NCBI GenBank assembly: GCA_034114085.1
Contig: JAXEWB010000045.1
Location: forward strand, 6,489-70,488
DNA: 64,000 nt
Origin: Spiro-02 sp034114085
GTDB lineage: Bacteria > Spirochaetota > Spirochaetia > Sphaerochaetales > Sphaerochaetaceae
Direction of reading: 5' to 3'
Below are positions 51,678 to 59,787 of this stretch, piece after piece. The position numbers and the translations under genes were made by a program. Each line of letters starts with the position of its first letter. Position 1 is the stretch's first letter. Under the pieces are notes generated by a model. It was not told the origin of the DNA, searched no databases, and was given only the letters and a program-made list of their open reading frames with translations.

Positions 51678-51718
51678 AAAGCCCATCTAGAAGACCATCG
51701 GGTCGAAGGTGGGCTTTT
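51678..51718 (+). terminator. Intrinsic terminator of the acyl-CoA ligase gene
   Basis: AAAGCCCA...TGGGCTTT arms enclose an inner GACC/GGTC hairpin and end in TTTT, 40 bp after the stop. A further small hairpin ACTGG/CCAGT lies at about 51808-51828. The remaining 51719-51928 gap holds repeated ATGTCATTATGTCATAATG and no gene. Confidence 0.85.
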
Positions 51719-51928
51719 GATGTTTGTTGACGGTTGTTCAGAATATGTCATTATGTCATAATGGGATGCTTGTATCGGATGATGAGGCGACACAGGTAAA
51801 ACTGGGAGAAAAATTCCAGTTGTCTGTCTCAAAGTTAGATTTTATACTGGAAAAAGACCATGAAGGTGTCGTATCATGATATATAGAATCTGTGGCGACC
51901 TTTCAGGAAGGGACAGGAGGATATGAGG

Positions 51929-53404
51929 ATGAAGAAATTGGCTGTTGTATTGCTGATTCCGATATTGATATTTTCGCTGATATCCTGTGATGGGAATATT
52001 CGTGCGAAACTTGCTGATGCCATGGGCAAGCTGGACAGCAACGTCTGGATTGAAACCGGCGCAGTCAAGCCCAGCACCGTTGGTGTCGAGGGAGTTGCGA
52101 ATGTCGTGAACAACGTGACGACGGACTATACTCCGGCCGCTGCCGTCAATGATTTGGGGTTGACCGACCTCGGCATTACAGTTGCGGCGCCCGAGGGGGT
52201 GACTACAGTCCTCAAGCCGCAGACCGCCGATGAGAAAAAGGCGCTGGAGGATTCCCTCAGCACAGCCTTGAACTCATCGACGCAGACCCAGCAACTGGTG
52301 CAGACCATGAGCCAGCCGGCCGCCCCGGCTGCTGTTACTGCGACACAAGGGTCCATGAAGGTCGCTGCCGCCGCATTGACAGAGGTCGCGAATCTTGCCG
52401 TGCCTCAGGAAATCAAGGATACGCTCACTTCTTTCGCGTCTACGCTGAATACCGCGGCTGATTCCGGCGACCTGACCCAAGCCGATGTTGTGACGATGCA
52501 GTTGGTGACGAATCTCGTTTCCACTACCGCGGCCGCCGCAAAGACGATCGCCGATGCCGGTGGTGCCAGTGTTGACTTCTCCAATCCTACCGTCAAAGCA
52601 GCGATCGACGACTCCTTGTTCGTCGTCAACGTCGCCCAGCAGCTCTCTGGCGTCGGAAGCCTCGACCTGACCCAGATGCTGAACCTCAGCGATTTGATGA
52701 GCGCTCTTGGCAGCCGGTCCTTGAGCCGGACGGGGGAGTCTGGTTCTCCACATGAACTCCCGATTGATTTCACTTCTAAAGAAGAGGCCGTCAGGTATGT
52801 GAACCAGATCGGCAAGATCGTCGTGGCGTATGTAGGCGCGACCGACGAGGGGAAGATTTCTGAAGCTGACTACAACAGGATGGTCAGAAGTCTGAACCTT
52901 GCCCGTTCATCCTATGACAACGCTATGGCGCTTGCGGCGAAAACCGGTGCGAATGCTTCCAACGCTCCCGCTGCCTTGAAGGACGCTTGCGGCCTGACCG
53001 GCATGATGAACTACGCCGTCGCGGTGGTGTTTTCCGAATTGGACAAGTTCGGCTCGTCCGATGTGTTCAAGACGGATCTTGGTCTTGACGGAATGACAGT
53101 CCGGGCCATTCTGGAGTCGATGCTGGTCAATTCCCCCGACTTGCTGAATGGTACGATGACCGCGTCAAGCAAGCTGTACATTGGCGAAACGTATTGGAAT
53201 ATACTTAAGACGAAAGTGGCGGACCAGGATGCTTTGTTCGCGAAGCTCAAGGAATATGCGAAGGCGGGAACGTTGTTCGCGACTTCCATCCTGAATGCCT
53301 ACGATACGATTGAAGCCATGTCTGATATTTCTGGAAATACAATCATCACCACCAATCTGACGAAAGACAAGTTGTTGGATTGGTTTAATTCGCTGAACGA
53401 CTAA
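51929..53404 (+). CDS. Alanine/threonine-rich lipoprotein of unknown function
   Basis: I do not recognise the family. The chain of about 491 residues starts with a signal sequence and lipobox (LIFSLISCDGN) with the lipidated cysteine near residue 20, so it is membrane-anchored. The mature part is rich in Ala, Thr, Val and Ser and appears largely helical (ALEDSLSTALNSSTQTQQLVQTMSQPAAPAAV, TAAAAKTIADAGG), with segments like LSDLMSALGSRSLSRT and YVNQIGKIVVAYVGATDEGKISEADYNRMVRSLNLARSS. ATG 51929 is preferred over ATG 51923 because AGGAGG is 8 bases away rather than 2. The stop is 13 bp before the outer-membrane protein gene, so the two are co-expressed and probably work together in the envelope. 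Confidence 0.85.
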   Translation: MKKLAVVLLIPILIFSLISCDGNIRAKLADAMGKLDSNVWIETGAVKPSTVGVEGVANVVNNVTTDYTPAAAVNDLGLTDLGITVAAPEGVTTVLKPQTADEKKALEDSLSTALNSSTQTQQLVQTMSQPAAPAAVTATQGSMKVAAAALTEVANLAVPQEIKDTLTSFASTLNTAADSGDLTQADVVTMQLVTNLVSTTAAAAKTIADAGGASVDFSNPTVKAAIDDSLFVVNVAQQLSGVGSLDLTQMLNLSDLMSALGSRSLSRTGESGSPHELPIDFTSKEEAVRYVNQIGKIVVAYVGATDEGKISEADYNRMVRSLNLARSSYDNAMALAAKTGANASNAPAALKDACGLTGMMNYAVAVVFSELDKFGSSDVFKTDLGLDGMTVRAILESMLVNSPDLLNGTMTASSKLYIGETYWNILKTKVADQDALFAKLKEYAKAGTLFATSILNAYDTIEAMSDISGNTIITTNLTKDKLLDWFNSLND

Positions 53405-53417
53405 AGGAGGCGCGGAA

Positions 53418-54713
53418 ATGAAGAATATGAAAAAGATTCTTGTTGCGTTGATGATATTCAGTGTAATGACGGCGTCTCTGTTCGCGACTACCCCGGTAGG
53501 TCCGGGCGTTGACGGTTCCGCCGACTACTATAGCGCGGTAGGCTCCGCGTTCTCGCCGATCAGTACCCGTTCAATGGGGATGGGCGGCGCCGGCATCGCC
53601 ATCGCAGGACGCTCCGACAGCTTTTTCATGAACCCCGCGGCGCTGGCCAGCCGCAGGTTCCAGTTGTCGTTGCCGTCACTGGGCGTGACCGTCTACAATC
53701 CCCAGGCAATTCTCAAGTCCGGGATGATCGATGATCTCCAGGCCGCTAGTTCCAACAAAGATAAATATGTAGATGCGGCTCAGAAGTATCTGGGGATCAT
53801 CAGTAGCAAGGGGTTCAATGAAGTACTTACCACTGATCTGGCCGTGTCCCTTACCGCCGGTGGCTTCGGACTCGGAATCCAGGCTCAGGAAAAGGTTCAT
53901 TCCTACAGCCCCGACGGCAAGACGACATCGACGCAGCTGCTCGCTGAAGTGAATGCCGCTGCGACTTTGGGTTTCGGTTTCAGGATTAATATCGTCGAGG
54001 ACAAGTTCTCGATTGACCTTGGCGTCGCCGCGCGGTTCAACTACCGGGCGTACAACTCGGCGGTGAGCGCTGACAATATCATCACTACATTCCTTGGTTC
54101 TGGGGATACTACCGCCGCCAAGGACAAGTTCCTGAAGGAGACTCCGTTGATGGCGGGCTGGGCGATTCCCATCGATGCTGGTATCAACATCAATATGCCG
54201 GCCGGGTTCACGGTGTCTGTCGTAGCGCGTAATATGAACGGTACCTTCTACATGAACGCCTATCCCGGCATCAGCAATTGGACCAATGAATTATTCAAGA
54301 AGCCGTTGACTTCCGATGGTTCCGTGGGATCGGGCGACAAGACATCTTTCAAGATCACGACTCCATGGTCGTTGGACGCGGGTATCGGCTGGGCGCCGTC
54401 GTTCGGCAAGGTCGGTACCTTCATCAAACCCGCTTTGGCTATTGATCTGGTGGACATCGTTGGTCTTGCCGGGGGGGACTTCAATACCGAAAAACTGCTG
54501 ACCCACCTGAACATGGGCGCTGAAATCCGGTTGCTTTCCTTCATCGACGTCCGCGCTGGTCTGAACCAAGGATATATCTCCATTGGCGCTGGCCTTGATC
54601 TTTGGGCGCTTCGCATTGAAGCCGCGTACTACCGTCAGGAATTTGGCGTCCAACTTGGAGATAAGCCTGTTGACGCTCTGACGGTTCGTGCCAATATCGG
54701 TTACGATCGTTAA
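53418..54713 (+). CDS. Outer-membrane beta-barrel protein (TraF/FadL-like)
   Basis: This 431-residue protein has a signal peptide (MKNMKKILVALMIFSVMTASLFA) and then the pattern SPISTRSMGMGGAGIAIAGRSDSFFMNPAALA, which is characteristic of TraF_2/FadL-like barrels and many spirochaetal outer-membrane proteins. Repeated amphipathic strands with alternating aromatic or small residues follow (LTAGGFGLGIQAQEKV, AATLGFGFRINI, LGVAARFNYRAYNS), and a C-terminal strand ends in VRANIGYDR. A central loop (NITSAD-like region replaced by VSADNIITTFLGSGDTTAAKDKFL) may be extracellular. A GGAGG ribosome site is present and the upstream lipoprotein gene is 13 bp away. Transport of hydrophobic compounds is possible but unproven. 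Confidence 0.85.
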   Translation: MKNMKKILVALMIFSVMTASLFATTPVGPGVDGSADYYSAVGSAFSPISTRSMGMGGAGIAIAGRSDSFFMNPAALASRRFQLSLPSLGVTVYNPQAILKSGMIDDLQAASSNKDKYVDAAQKYLGIISSKGFNEVLTTDLAVSLTAGGFGLGIQAQEKVHSYSPDGKTTSTQLLAEVNAAATLGFGFRINIVEDKFSIDLGVAARFNYRAYNSAVSADNIITTFLGSGDTTAAKDKFLKETPLMAGWAIPIDAGININMPAGFTVSVVARNMNGTFYMNAYPGISNWTNELFKKPLTSDGSVGSGDKTSFKITTPWSLDAGIGWAPSFGKVGTFIKPALAIDLVDIVGLAGGDFNTEKLLTHLNMGAEIRLLSFIDVRAGLNQGYISIGAGLDLWALRIEAAYYRQEFGVQLGDKPVDALTVRANIGYDR

Positions 54714-54730
54714 TTTGCTTTTCCGTTATC

Positions 54731-54763
54731 AGAACCTCCCGGCGTTGTCGGGAGGTTCTTTGT
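54731..54763 (+). terminator. Intrinsic terminator after the outer-membrane protein gene
   Basis: AGAACCTCCCG and CGGGAGGTTCT form a perfect 11-bp stem around GCGTTGT, followed by a TTTGT tract 18 bp after the stop. Confidence 0.88.
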
Positions 54764-54957
54764 ATATTTATGGCAGAACAGCCTGTACTTCCTTGGTCAA
54801 ATGTCGTCCAGCGGTATCGAACCATGCGTCCGCATCGTGCTTATGAAAAGCAAGTCGGCTCTCCAATCACCGCCGCCTACTGCACAGGAGTCAGGGGCCT
54901 GCATACAAGAATCTCTGGATATGATGGACGCATGAACCCGGAGTTTTTGTTTGCTGT

Positions 54958-55038
54958 GTTATTATAATAACAAAAAGTATCATTTGTTACAAAATTGCTA
55001 TAAATAAGTTGAAAATGTTACTTTCTTTATGCTATATT
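54958..55038 (+). promoter_or_regulatory. NhaC-family promoter region with a perfect palindrome
   Basis: The 14-bp perfect palindrome GTTATTATAATAAC (54958-54971) lies upstream of TTGAAA (55009-55014) and TATATT (55033-55038), spaced by 18 bp. A second odd palindrome TTTGTTACAAA lies between them. A regulator site for the antiporter gene is likely. The 54764-54957 stretch has no supported gene. Confidence 0.5.
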
Positions 55039-55108
55039 GCATCCACTGGTGGGGGAAGGTCTGCATTGCTCTGAGGACTCCACATATCTTCTATTGAGAG
55101 GTTCTTTT

Positions 55109-56740
55109 ATGGAACATTTTGGCATATGGGGTCTGATTCCCCCCGTTTTGGCGATTACCTTGGCCTTTGTGACGAAGGATGTCATGGTTTCGCTGTTCCT
55201 TGGTATCCTGTCCGGAGCGCTGATTGTCGCTGGAGGCAACCCCGTTACCGCTATCTTGAATCTTACCGACATGCTCGCCGGTTCTCTGAATGATGGCTGG
55301 AACATCCGCATCTTCCTGTTCTGCGCCTTGCTGGGCGGTCTGGTCGGCATGCTGAGTCGCACTGGTTCGGCACATGCGTTCGGACGTTGGGCGGCGAAGA
55401 AGGTCAACAGCCCCAAGACTTCGATGCTGATGGCCTGGTTCTGCGGATTGGTCATCTTTATCGACGACTACTTTAATTCACTGGCTGTAGGAACTGTCAT
55501 GCGACCGATTACCGACAAGAACGGCGTACCTAGGGCGAAACTGGCCTACATCCTTGATTCTACCGCCGCACCCGTCTGTATTTTGGTCCCTGTATCCAGC
55601 TGGGTGATCACCGTCATGTCCATCGTCAAGGGGTCTGAAGGTTTTGCCTCTCTCGGAATGAGCGAATTTGAATTCTTCATCCGCTCCATCCCGTTCAATA
55701 TCTATGCGATTCTGACGCTGATCATGGTGCTGACGATTATACTCACCGGTCGTGATTTCGGTCCCATGGCCAAGTCGGTCAGACTGGCGAAGGAAGGTCG
55801 CCTATATGATTCTTCCTATGGCGACGCTCCTGGAGAGGTTTCCATCGAGGGTGATGACAAGGCTGATCGGGCCAGGCCGATCGACATGCTGTTTCCGATT
55901 ATCGTACTGATTGTTTCCGCGTTGGTACTGTTTCCCGCCACTACTTGGTTGCTGGCTGTCGATGGAGAGACGATTACCACCGTTGGACAGGCGATGGCGT
56001 CCATGACGATGGGCGAGGCGTTCAACAATACCGATGCCTCCATGGCGTTGTTCTATGCGGTCATCATCACCCTGGTCATTACCTACGTCTATTATGCGAT
56101 TCGCCGGTTGTTCTCTATCAAGGAGGCAAGCGAGGCGATTTGCGAGGGTATCAAGTCGATGGTCCCCGCCTTGATGATTCTGACGATGGCCTGGACGATC
56201 GGGACGATCATCAAGTCTTCTCCCGCTGACGGTGGTCTGGGGCTTGCCAGCTATCTGTCGGAGGTCGTCGTTGGCGGCGGTTTTCCGATGTGGTTGATTC
56301 CCATGTTGGTTTTCGCGCTGTCCGCCTTGATCGCTTTTGCGACTGGTACGAGCTGGGGGACGTTCGCCATCATGATTCCGATCGTCATGCCGATTGTCGT
56401 AGGCTTGGCTCATGCGAAGGGCTTGACTGATACCGCGATGGTCAACGCCGTTTTTATCTCCATCAGCGCCGTACTTGGAGGCGCGGTATTCGGAGACCAC
56501 GCGTCTCCAATCTCCGATACGACGATTCTGTCCTCCACAGGGGCTGGATGTCCTCACCTTGAACATGTGGCGACCCAAATGCCGTATGCTCTTACCTGTG
56601 CGGGCTGTTCCTTTGTCGGCTTCCTGTTCGGCGGCATATTCATGAACGCCGTCGTCGCTTGGCTTGCTGCGCTGGTTTGCTTCGCCCTTGCGATGTTTGC
56701 CGCTCCTATGCTCTTGAAGCGGGTCAAACCGGCGAAATAG
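55109..56740 (+). CDS. Na+/H+ antiporter family protein (NhaC type)
   Basis: This 543-residue inner-membrane protein has about 12 TM segments. The start GIWGLIPPVLAITLAFVTKDVMVSLFLGILSGALIVAGGNP is the NhaC-family N-terminus. VIFIDDYFNSLAVGTVMRPITDKNGVPRAKLAYILDSTAAPVCILVPVSSWVITV and ATGTSWGTFAIMIPIVMPI with AVLGGAVFGDHASPISDTTILSSTGAGC are its most conserved blocks, with the ion-site aspartates (DD, D in GDH and SD). Members exchange Na+ for H+, and related proteins exchange amino or organic acids. GAGAGG lies before ATG 55109; the longer frame from 55037 is not used. It is monocistronic. Confidence 0.93.
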   Translation: MEHFGIWGLIPPVLAITLAFVTKDVMVSLFLGILSGALIVAGGNPVTAILNLTDMLAGSLNDGWNIRIFLFCALLGGLVGMLSRTGSAHAFGRWAAKKVNSPKTSMLMAWFCGLVIFIDDYFNSLAVGTVMRPITDKNGVPRAKLAYILDSTAAPVCILVPVSSWVITVMSIVKGSEGFASLGMSEFEFFIRSIPFNIYAILTLIMVLTIILTGRDFGPMAKSVRLAKEGRLYDSSYGDAPGEVSIEGDDKADRARPIDMLFPIIVLIVSALVLFPATTWLLAVDGETITTVGQAMASMTMGEAFNNTDASMALFYAVIITLVITYVYYAIRRLFSIKEASEAICEGIKSMVPALMILTMAWTIGTIIKSSPADGGLGLASYLSEVVVGGGFPMWLIPMLVFALSALIAFATGTSWGTFAIMIPIVMPIVVGLAHAKGLTDTAMVNAVFISISAVLGGAVFGDHASPISDTTILSSTGAGCPHLEHVATQMPYALTCAGCSFVGFLFGGIFMNAVVAWLAALVCFALAMFAAPMLLKRVKPAK

Positions 56741-56771
56741 CGGATTTTGTATCTACCGGTTTTTGGAAAGG

Positions 56772-56804
56772 CATCCCGCCGTCTTGTACGCCGGGATGTT
56801 TTTT
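56772..56804 (+). terminator. Intrinsic terminator of the NhaC-type gene
   Basis: CATCCCG/CGGGATG arms around a 13-base loop are followed by TTTTTT, about 30 bp after the stop. The rest of 56805-57097 holds no gene. Confidence 0.85.
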
Positions 56805-57097
56805 ATCTTTTTCCTCCTATCCGGCAGATCCTTGGCGGAGCCGTAGGTCATGGCATGAGGGCATAGCTGGAATTTCGGTTGCGAGAACCGAGATTCTGGC
56901 GGGGGCGGCATATCGCTTGGGAGACGAAGATTGCATCACCGTATAAAATAGTTTTGAAAATAGGATGGTACGGTCATTTTACTTTTTTTGGGGATGAAAA
57001 CTGAATTTCTGTGATAGTTCATATCCACGATATGTGTTGCGCTGGTCGATATCCGCGGTTTCATGATATGATTGACGCACGCGTGGGGAGGGCCACT

Positions 57098-58345
57098 ATG
57101 GATATCATTAAAATTACACCGCAAATCAAGGACTACGATTGGGGCAACATCAACTTTATTCCTTCGTTGCTTGGCATTCCCGCCGATGGACGTCCCAAGG
57201 CTGAGGTCTGGTTCGGTACTCATCCCGCTGGTGAATCTACCGTGCCGGAATACGGCGATATGCCTCTTGGTCGTTTTCTCGCCGAACATGCCGCGGTATA
57301 TTTCGGCCAATCCCACCTAGAGCGTTTCGGCGCGGTTCTTCCTTTGTTGTTCAAGGTACTTGCGATTGACAAGCCGCTGTCGATACAGTGTCATCCTTCC
57401 TCCTCCCAGGCGGAAGAAGGGTTCGCGAAAGAAGAGCCCCTGCATCGCTTGTTGCCGCGGGATGAATGGAACTACAAGGATCCCAATCGTAAGGCGGAAG
57501 TGATTTATGCCCTGACGCCGCTTACCGCCATGTGTGGGTTCCGGCCTCTTGCCCAGATAGATGCCGCGTTGCGTCTGCTGATACCGGGCTCCTACGAAAA
57601 ATTCTTTCCTGAAATCTTTACTGGGGCCGCTTCTGCCATTGAAACCCATGACAACAGGGGCTGTGACCGGTTGATAGCCGCCTTGTTCGAGCGGCTTTAC
57701 ACATTGGATGTAGCTTCTTTGAAGGGATGCCTCGATGAATATTTGAAAAGTTTGCGTCAGCATGATGAATTTCCGCTGGCGACTGCCGACGGCCGTTTTC
57801 TGGAGTCCCGTGGCATCGCATTGTCCTGTGCCGCTGAATATCCGACAGACCCCGGACTGTTTTGTCCGTTCCTGCTCAATGTGATGCATCTGGAACCGGG
57901 CGAAGCCCTGTTCCTGCAACCCAAGACGCTCCATGCCTATGCATACGGCAATGGCATTGAATTGATGAGCGCCAGCGACAATGTGCTTCGTGGCGGGCTG
58001 ACCCATAAAAAGGTCGACGTCCCTGAGCTGATGAAGGTGCTTCAGATAGAATCCGGCATTCCCGAGCGAACTCCGACCGTGGTCGGCGCCTTTGGCCGTA
58101 AGATCATCCTGACCCCTACTGAAGAGTTCGTTTTGCTGACTATGGACAGCGGCTATTACAACATAGACCGCCACGATATGATCGAGTTGATGCTTTGTAC
58201 CGAAGGTCATGCTTCCATCGTCACTTCCGACGGGACGTTTGAATTGGAGAAGGGGGAGTGCTGTGTGATCGCTGCGACGGTTCCGGGGTATCGGCTGGAG
58301 GTGCGGGAGGGGGGGACTGTTTTCTCCGCCACCGTTCCCGCTTGA
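57098..58345 (+). CDS. manA: Mannose-6-phosphate isomerase, class I
   Basis: This 415-residue zinc enzyme interconverts mannose-6-phosphate and fructose-6-phosphate. LSIQCHPSSSQAEEGFAKEE contains the metal ligands Q97 and H99. RKAEVIYALTPLTAMCGFRP holds the glutamate ligand, QPKTLHAYAYGNGIELMSASDNVLRGGLTHKKVDVPEL carries the last histidine and the catalytic arginine segment, and MKVLQIE follows as in other ManA proteins. Length is normal. GGGGAGGG lies just before ATG 57098; the longer frame from 57011 is not needed. It is the housekeeping counterpart of the PMI-like fusion protein at 8998-10740 and could process mannose released by the glycan operon. Confidence 0.95.
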   Translation: MDIIKITPQIKDYDWGNINFIPSLLGIPADGRPKAEVWFGTHPAGESTVPEYGDMPLGRFLAEHAAVYFGQSHLERFGAVLPLLFKVLAIDKPLSIQCHPSSSQAEEGFAKEEPLHRLLPRDEWNYKDPNRKAEVIYALTPLTAMCGFRPLAQIDAALRLLIPGSYEKFFPEIFTGAASAIETHDNRGCDRLIAALFERLYTLDVASLKGCLDEYLKSLRQHDEFPLATADGRFLESRGIALSCAAEYPTDPGLFCPFLLNVMHLEPGEALFLQPKTLHAYAYGNGIELMSASDNVLRGGLTHKKVDVPELMKVLQIESGIPERTPTVVGAFGRKIILTPTEEFVLLTMDSGYYNIDRHDMIELMLCTEGHASIVTSDGTFELEKGECCVIAATVPGYRLEVREGGTVFSATVPA

Positions 58346-58600
58346 ATAAACGCATCATTGCTGCGTTGTTTCGCAATGAGCCGTACTTGCGTACTGTCTC
58401 TTGCTCACGGTCTTGTACTGATGCGTTTATTCTGCGCGGGCATCTGCGAAGAAGTAGTCTCCATACGCCGCTACTTCTCTCGGGTCGTATTTGCGTACTG
58501 CCCCTCGTTCGCAGCCTAGTCTGGAGGACTTTTGTTCTGCGCGGGCGAGCCGCTTGTGGAAACAGTCCTGTACCGTGTTGTTTCGCAATGAGCCGTACTT
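58344..58600. repeat. Intergenic cluster of inverted and direct repeats
   Basis: Starting at the manA stop, the 14-bp inverted repeat GAATAAACGCATCA/TGATGCGTTTATTC occupies 58344-58357 and 58419-58432. A 24-bp direct repeat (GTTGTTTCGCAATGAG plus eight more bases) occurs at 58365-58388 and 58577-58600. A diverged unit of about 60 bp, from CGTAYTTGCGTACTG to TTCTGCGCGGGC, occurs at 58382-58441 and 58486-58546. Internal hairpins such as GTAC-TTGC-GTAC are frequent. Long ORFs over the cluster are arginine-rich and look spurious. This is probably a chromosomal dispersed repeat of REP/BIME type. Nothing is supported in 58601-58845 except loose AGTGAACACC repeats near 58770-58830. Confidence 0.75.
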
Positions 58601-58845
58601 TATCAGTGGCTTTTGCGCTGGCTGACTCAGGCGATGGGAAATTCATGCATAATAGGCTTTTCTTTCTGCCGGGATAAACCGTCCGGTACGAAAAATCCAT
58701 CATCTGCCAAAGCCTTCCTTGGTCTATTGCTATGAAAGATCTTCGTCAGATGAACATTGGCGTGAACATCGGGTGAGCCCAGAGTGAACACCGAGCAAGC
58801 CTGGAGCAAACACTGAGTGAACACCAATCAATCCCAGAGCGAGCC

Positions 58846-59514
58846 CTATGCCTTCATGCCTTGAAGTCTGGTGCGGGCATATTCGAAAATGTTGTAGTTT
58901 GCGGATTCTTCAATAAGCCTGGTCGATTGTCGGATCATCGCTTCAACCCTATCCGGTTCCAGACCGAACAGATGCAGAATCGTGGTGAACTGGTAGCGGA
59001 TCAGTGTGGAGTAGGGGATTTTCTGGTAGTAGCTGGCCTGAACCAGTCCCCGGAGACATCCGAAGGCGACCACTTCCCTGAGATAGCATTCCTCCAATGT
59101 CAGGCCGGGGGATATCGCGGAAAAAAGCTGTATATCCTTCTCCACCGCACTGGACAGGACTCCTTTCATGGAATCCCAACTGGAAAACGCCTCGCCAATG
59201 AGTTCGCTGACAACTGGATAGGAGGTTATTATTTGGATTTTCAATGCGGTATCCACACAATATGTCAGAACGGGATCCTCTGAACCGCCAGTCAGCTCCT
59301 TCGCCCGTTGCCTGCAAATGTCGAGCAGCTCAGTGATCAAGTGGCTGAAAATATCATCCTTGCCTGTGTAATAGTGGTACAAGCTGCCGTTTTTTACTCC
59401 GGCTTTCTGGATAATCTTGCGGATGGTGGTCTGCTTGTAGCCCAATGAAAAGAACAACTCATATGCCGCGGATAGAATCAGCTGTTCCGTATTGTGCTCA
59501 TGTCCCTTTGCCAC
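58846..59514 (-). CDS. TetR-family transcriptional regulator
   Basis: This 222-residue repressor has a TetR helix-turn-helix at residues about 8-55: TEQLILSAAYELFFSLGYKQTTIRKIIQKAGVKNGSLYHYYTGKDDIF. The C-terminal ligand domain is all-helical. The frame opens at 59556, but GTG 59514, 9 bases from GGGAGG, gives the normal start VAKGHEHNTEQLIL. It is divergent from an RND efflux operon, and two copies of the palindrome TTGAGCATGCTCAA lie in the shared intergenic region (59603-59684). The gene therefore almost certainly represses that operon and probably itself. Confidence 0.92.
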   Translation of the reverse strand: MAKGHEHNTEQLILSAAYELFFSLGYKQTTIRKIIQKAGVKNGSLYHYYTGKDDIFSHLITELLDICRQRAKELTGGSEDPVLTYCVDTALKIQIITSYPVVSELIGEAFSSWDSMKGVLSSAVEKDIQLFSAISPGLTLEECYLREVVAFGCLRGLVQASYYQKIPYSTLIRYQFTTILHLFGLEPDRVEAMIRQSTRLIEESANYNIFEYARTRLQGMKA

Positions 59515-59602
59515 GCCAATACCTCCCCCCCGGATTATTGAGTGAACGCATGACAAGTATCACTTATTTTAACAGGAGAAGCAATATAAAAAATGTTAAA
59601 AC

Positions 59603-59684
59603 TTGAGCATGCTCAACTAAAATGGTTGACACAAGCTTGTTTGTCTTATTCAATACATAATATATGTTGAGCATGCTCAACATA
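59603..59684. promoter_or_regulatory. Divergent control region with two identical palindromes
   Basis: The perfect 14-bp palindrome TTGAGCATGCTCAA occurs at 59603-59616 and again at the centre of a perfect 24-bp palindrome spanning 59661-59684; the cores are 63 bp apart (about six helical turns). A TTGACA lies between them at 59626-59631. This layout is typical of TetR operators controlling a divergent efflux operon. Confidence 0.85.
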
Positions 59685-59787
59685 TTTCTGTTGCCAACTT
59701 CTTGAGCGATTGGTATCTTTTGATAAGCATCTGCATTGGCTCCCGAAGTCGCACGGGGAAGTCCGTCTTCGCTGGAAGTCCGGAGGT

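Noticed and set aside
54790..54860. tRNA-like stretch on the minus strand with GGTTCGATACC and a TTCATAA loop-like segment
   Set aside because: Acceptor and anticodon stems do not pair; no proper cloverleaf can be drawn.
58221..58703. Long ORFs on both strands over the repeat cluster after manA
   Set aside because: They are arginine-rich translations of repetitive DNA overlapping the manA end.
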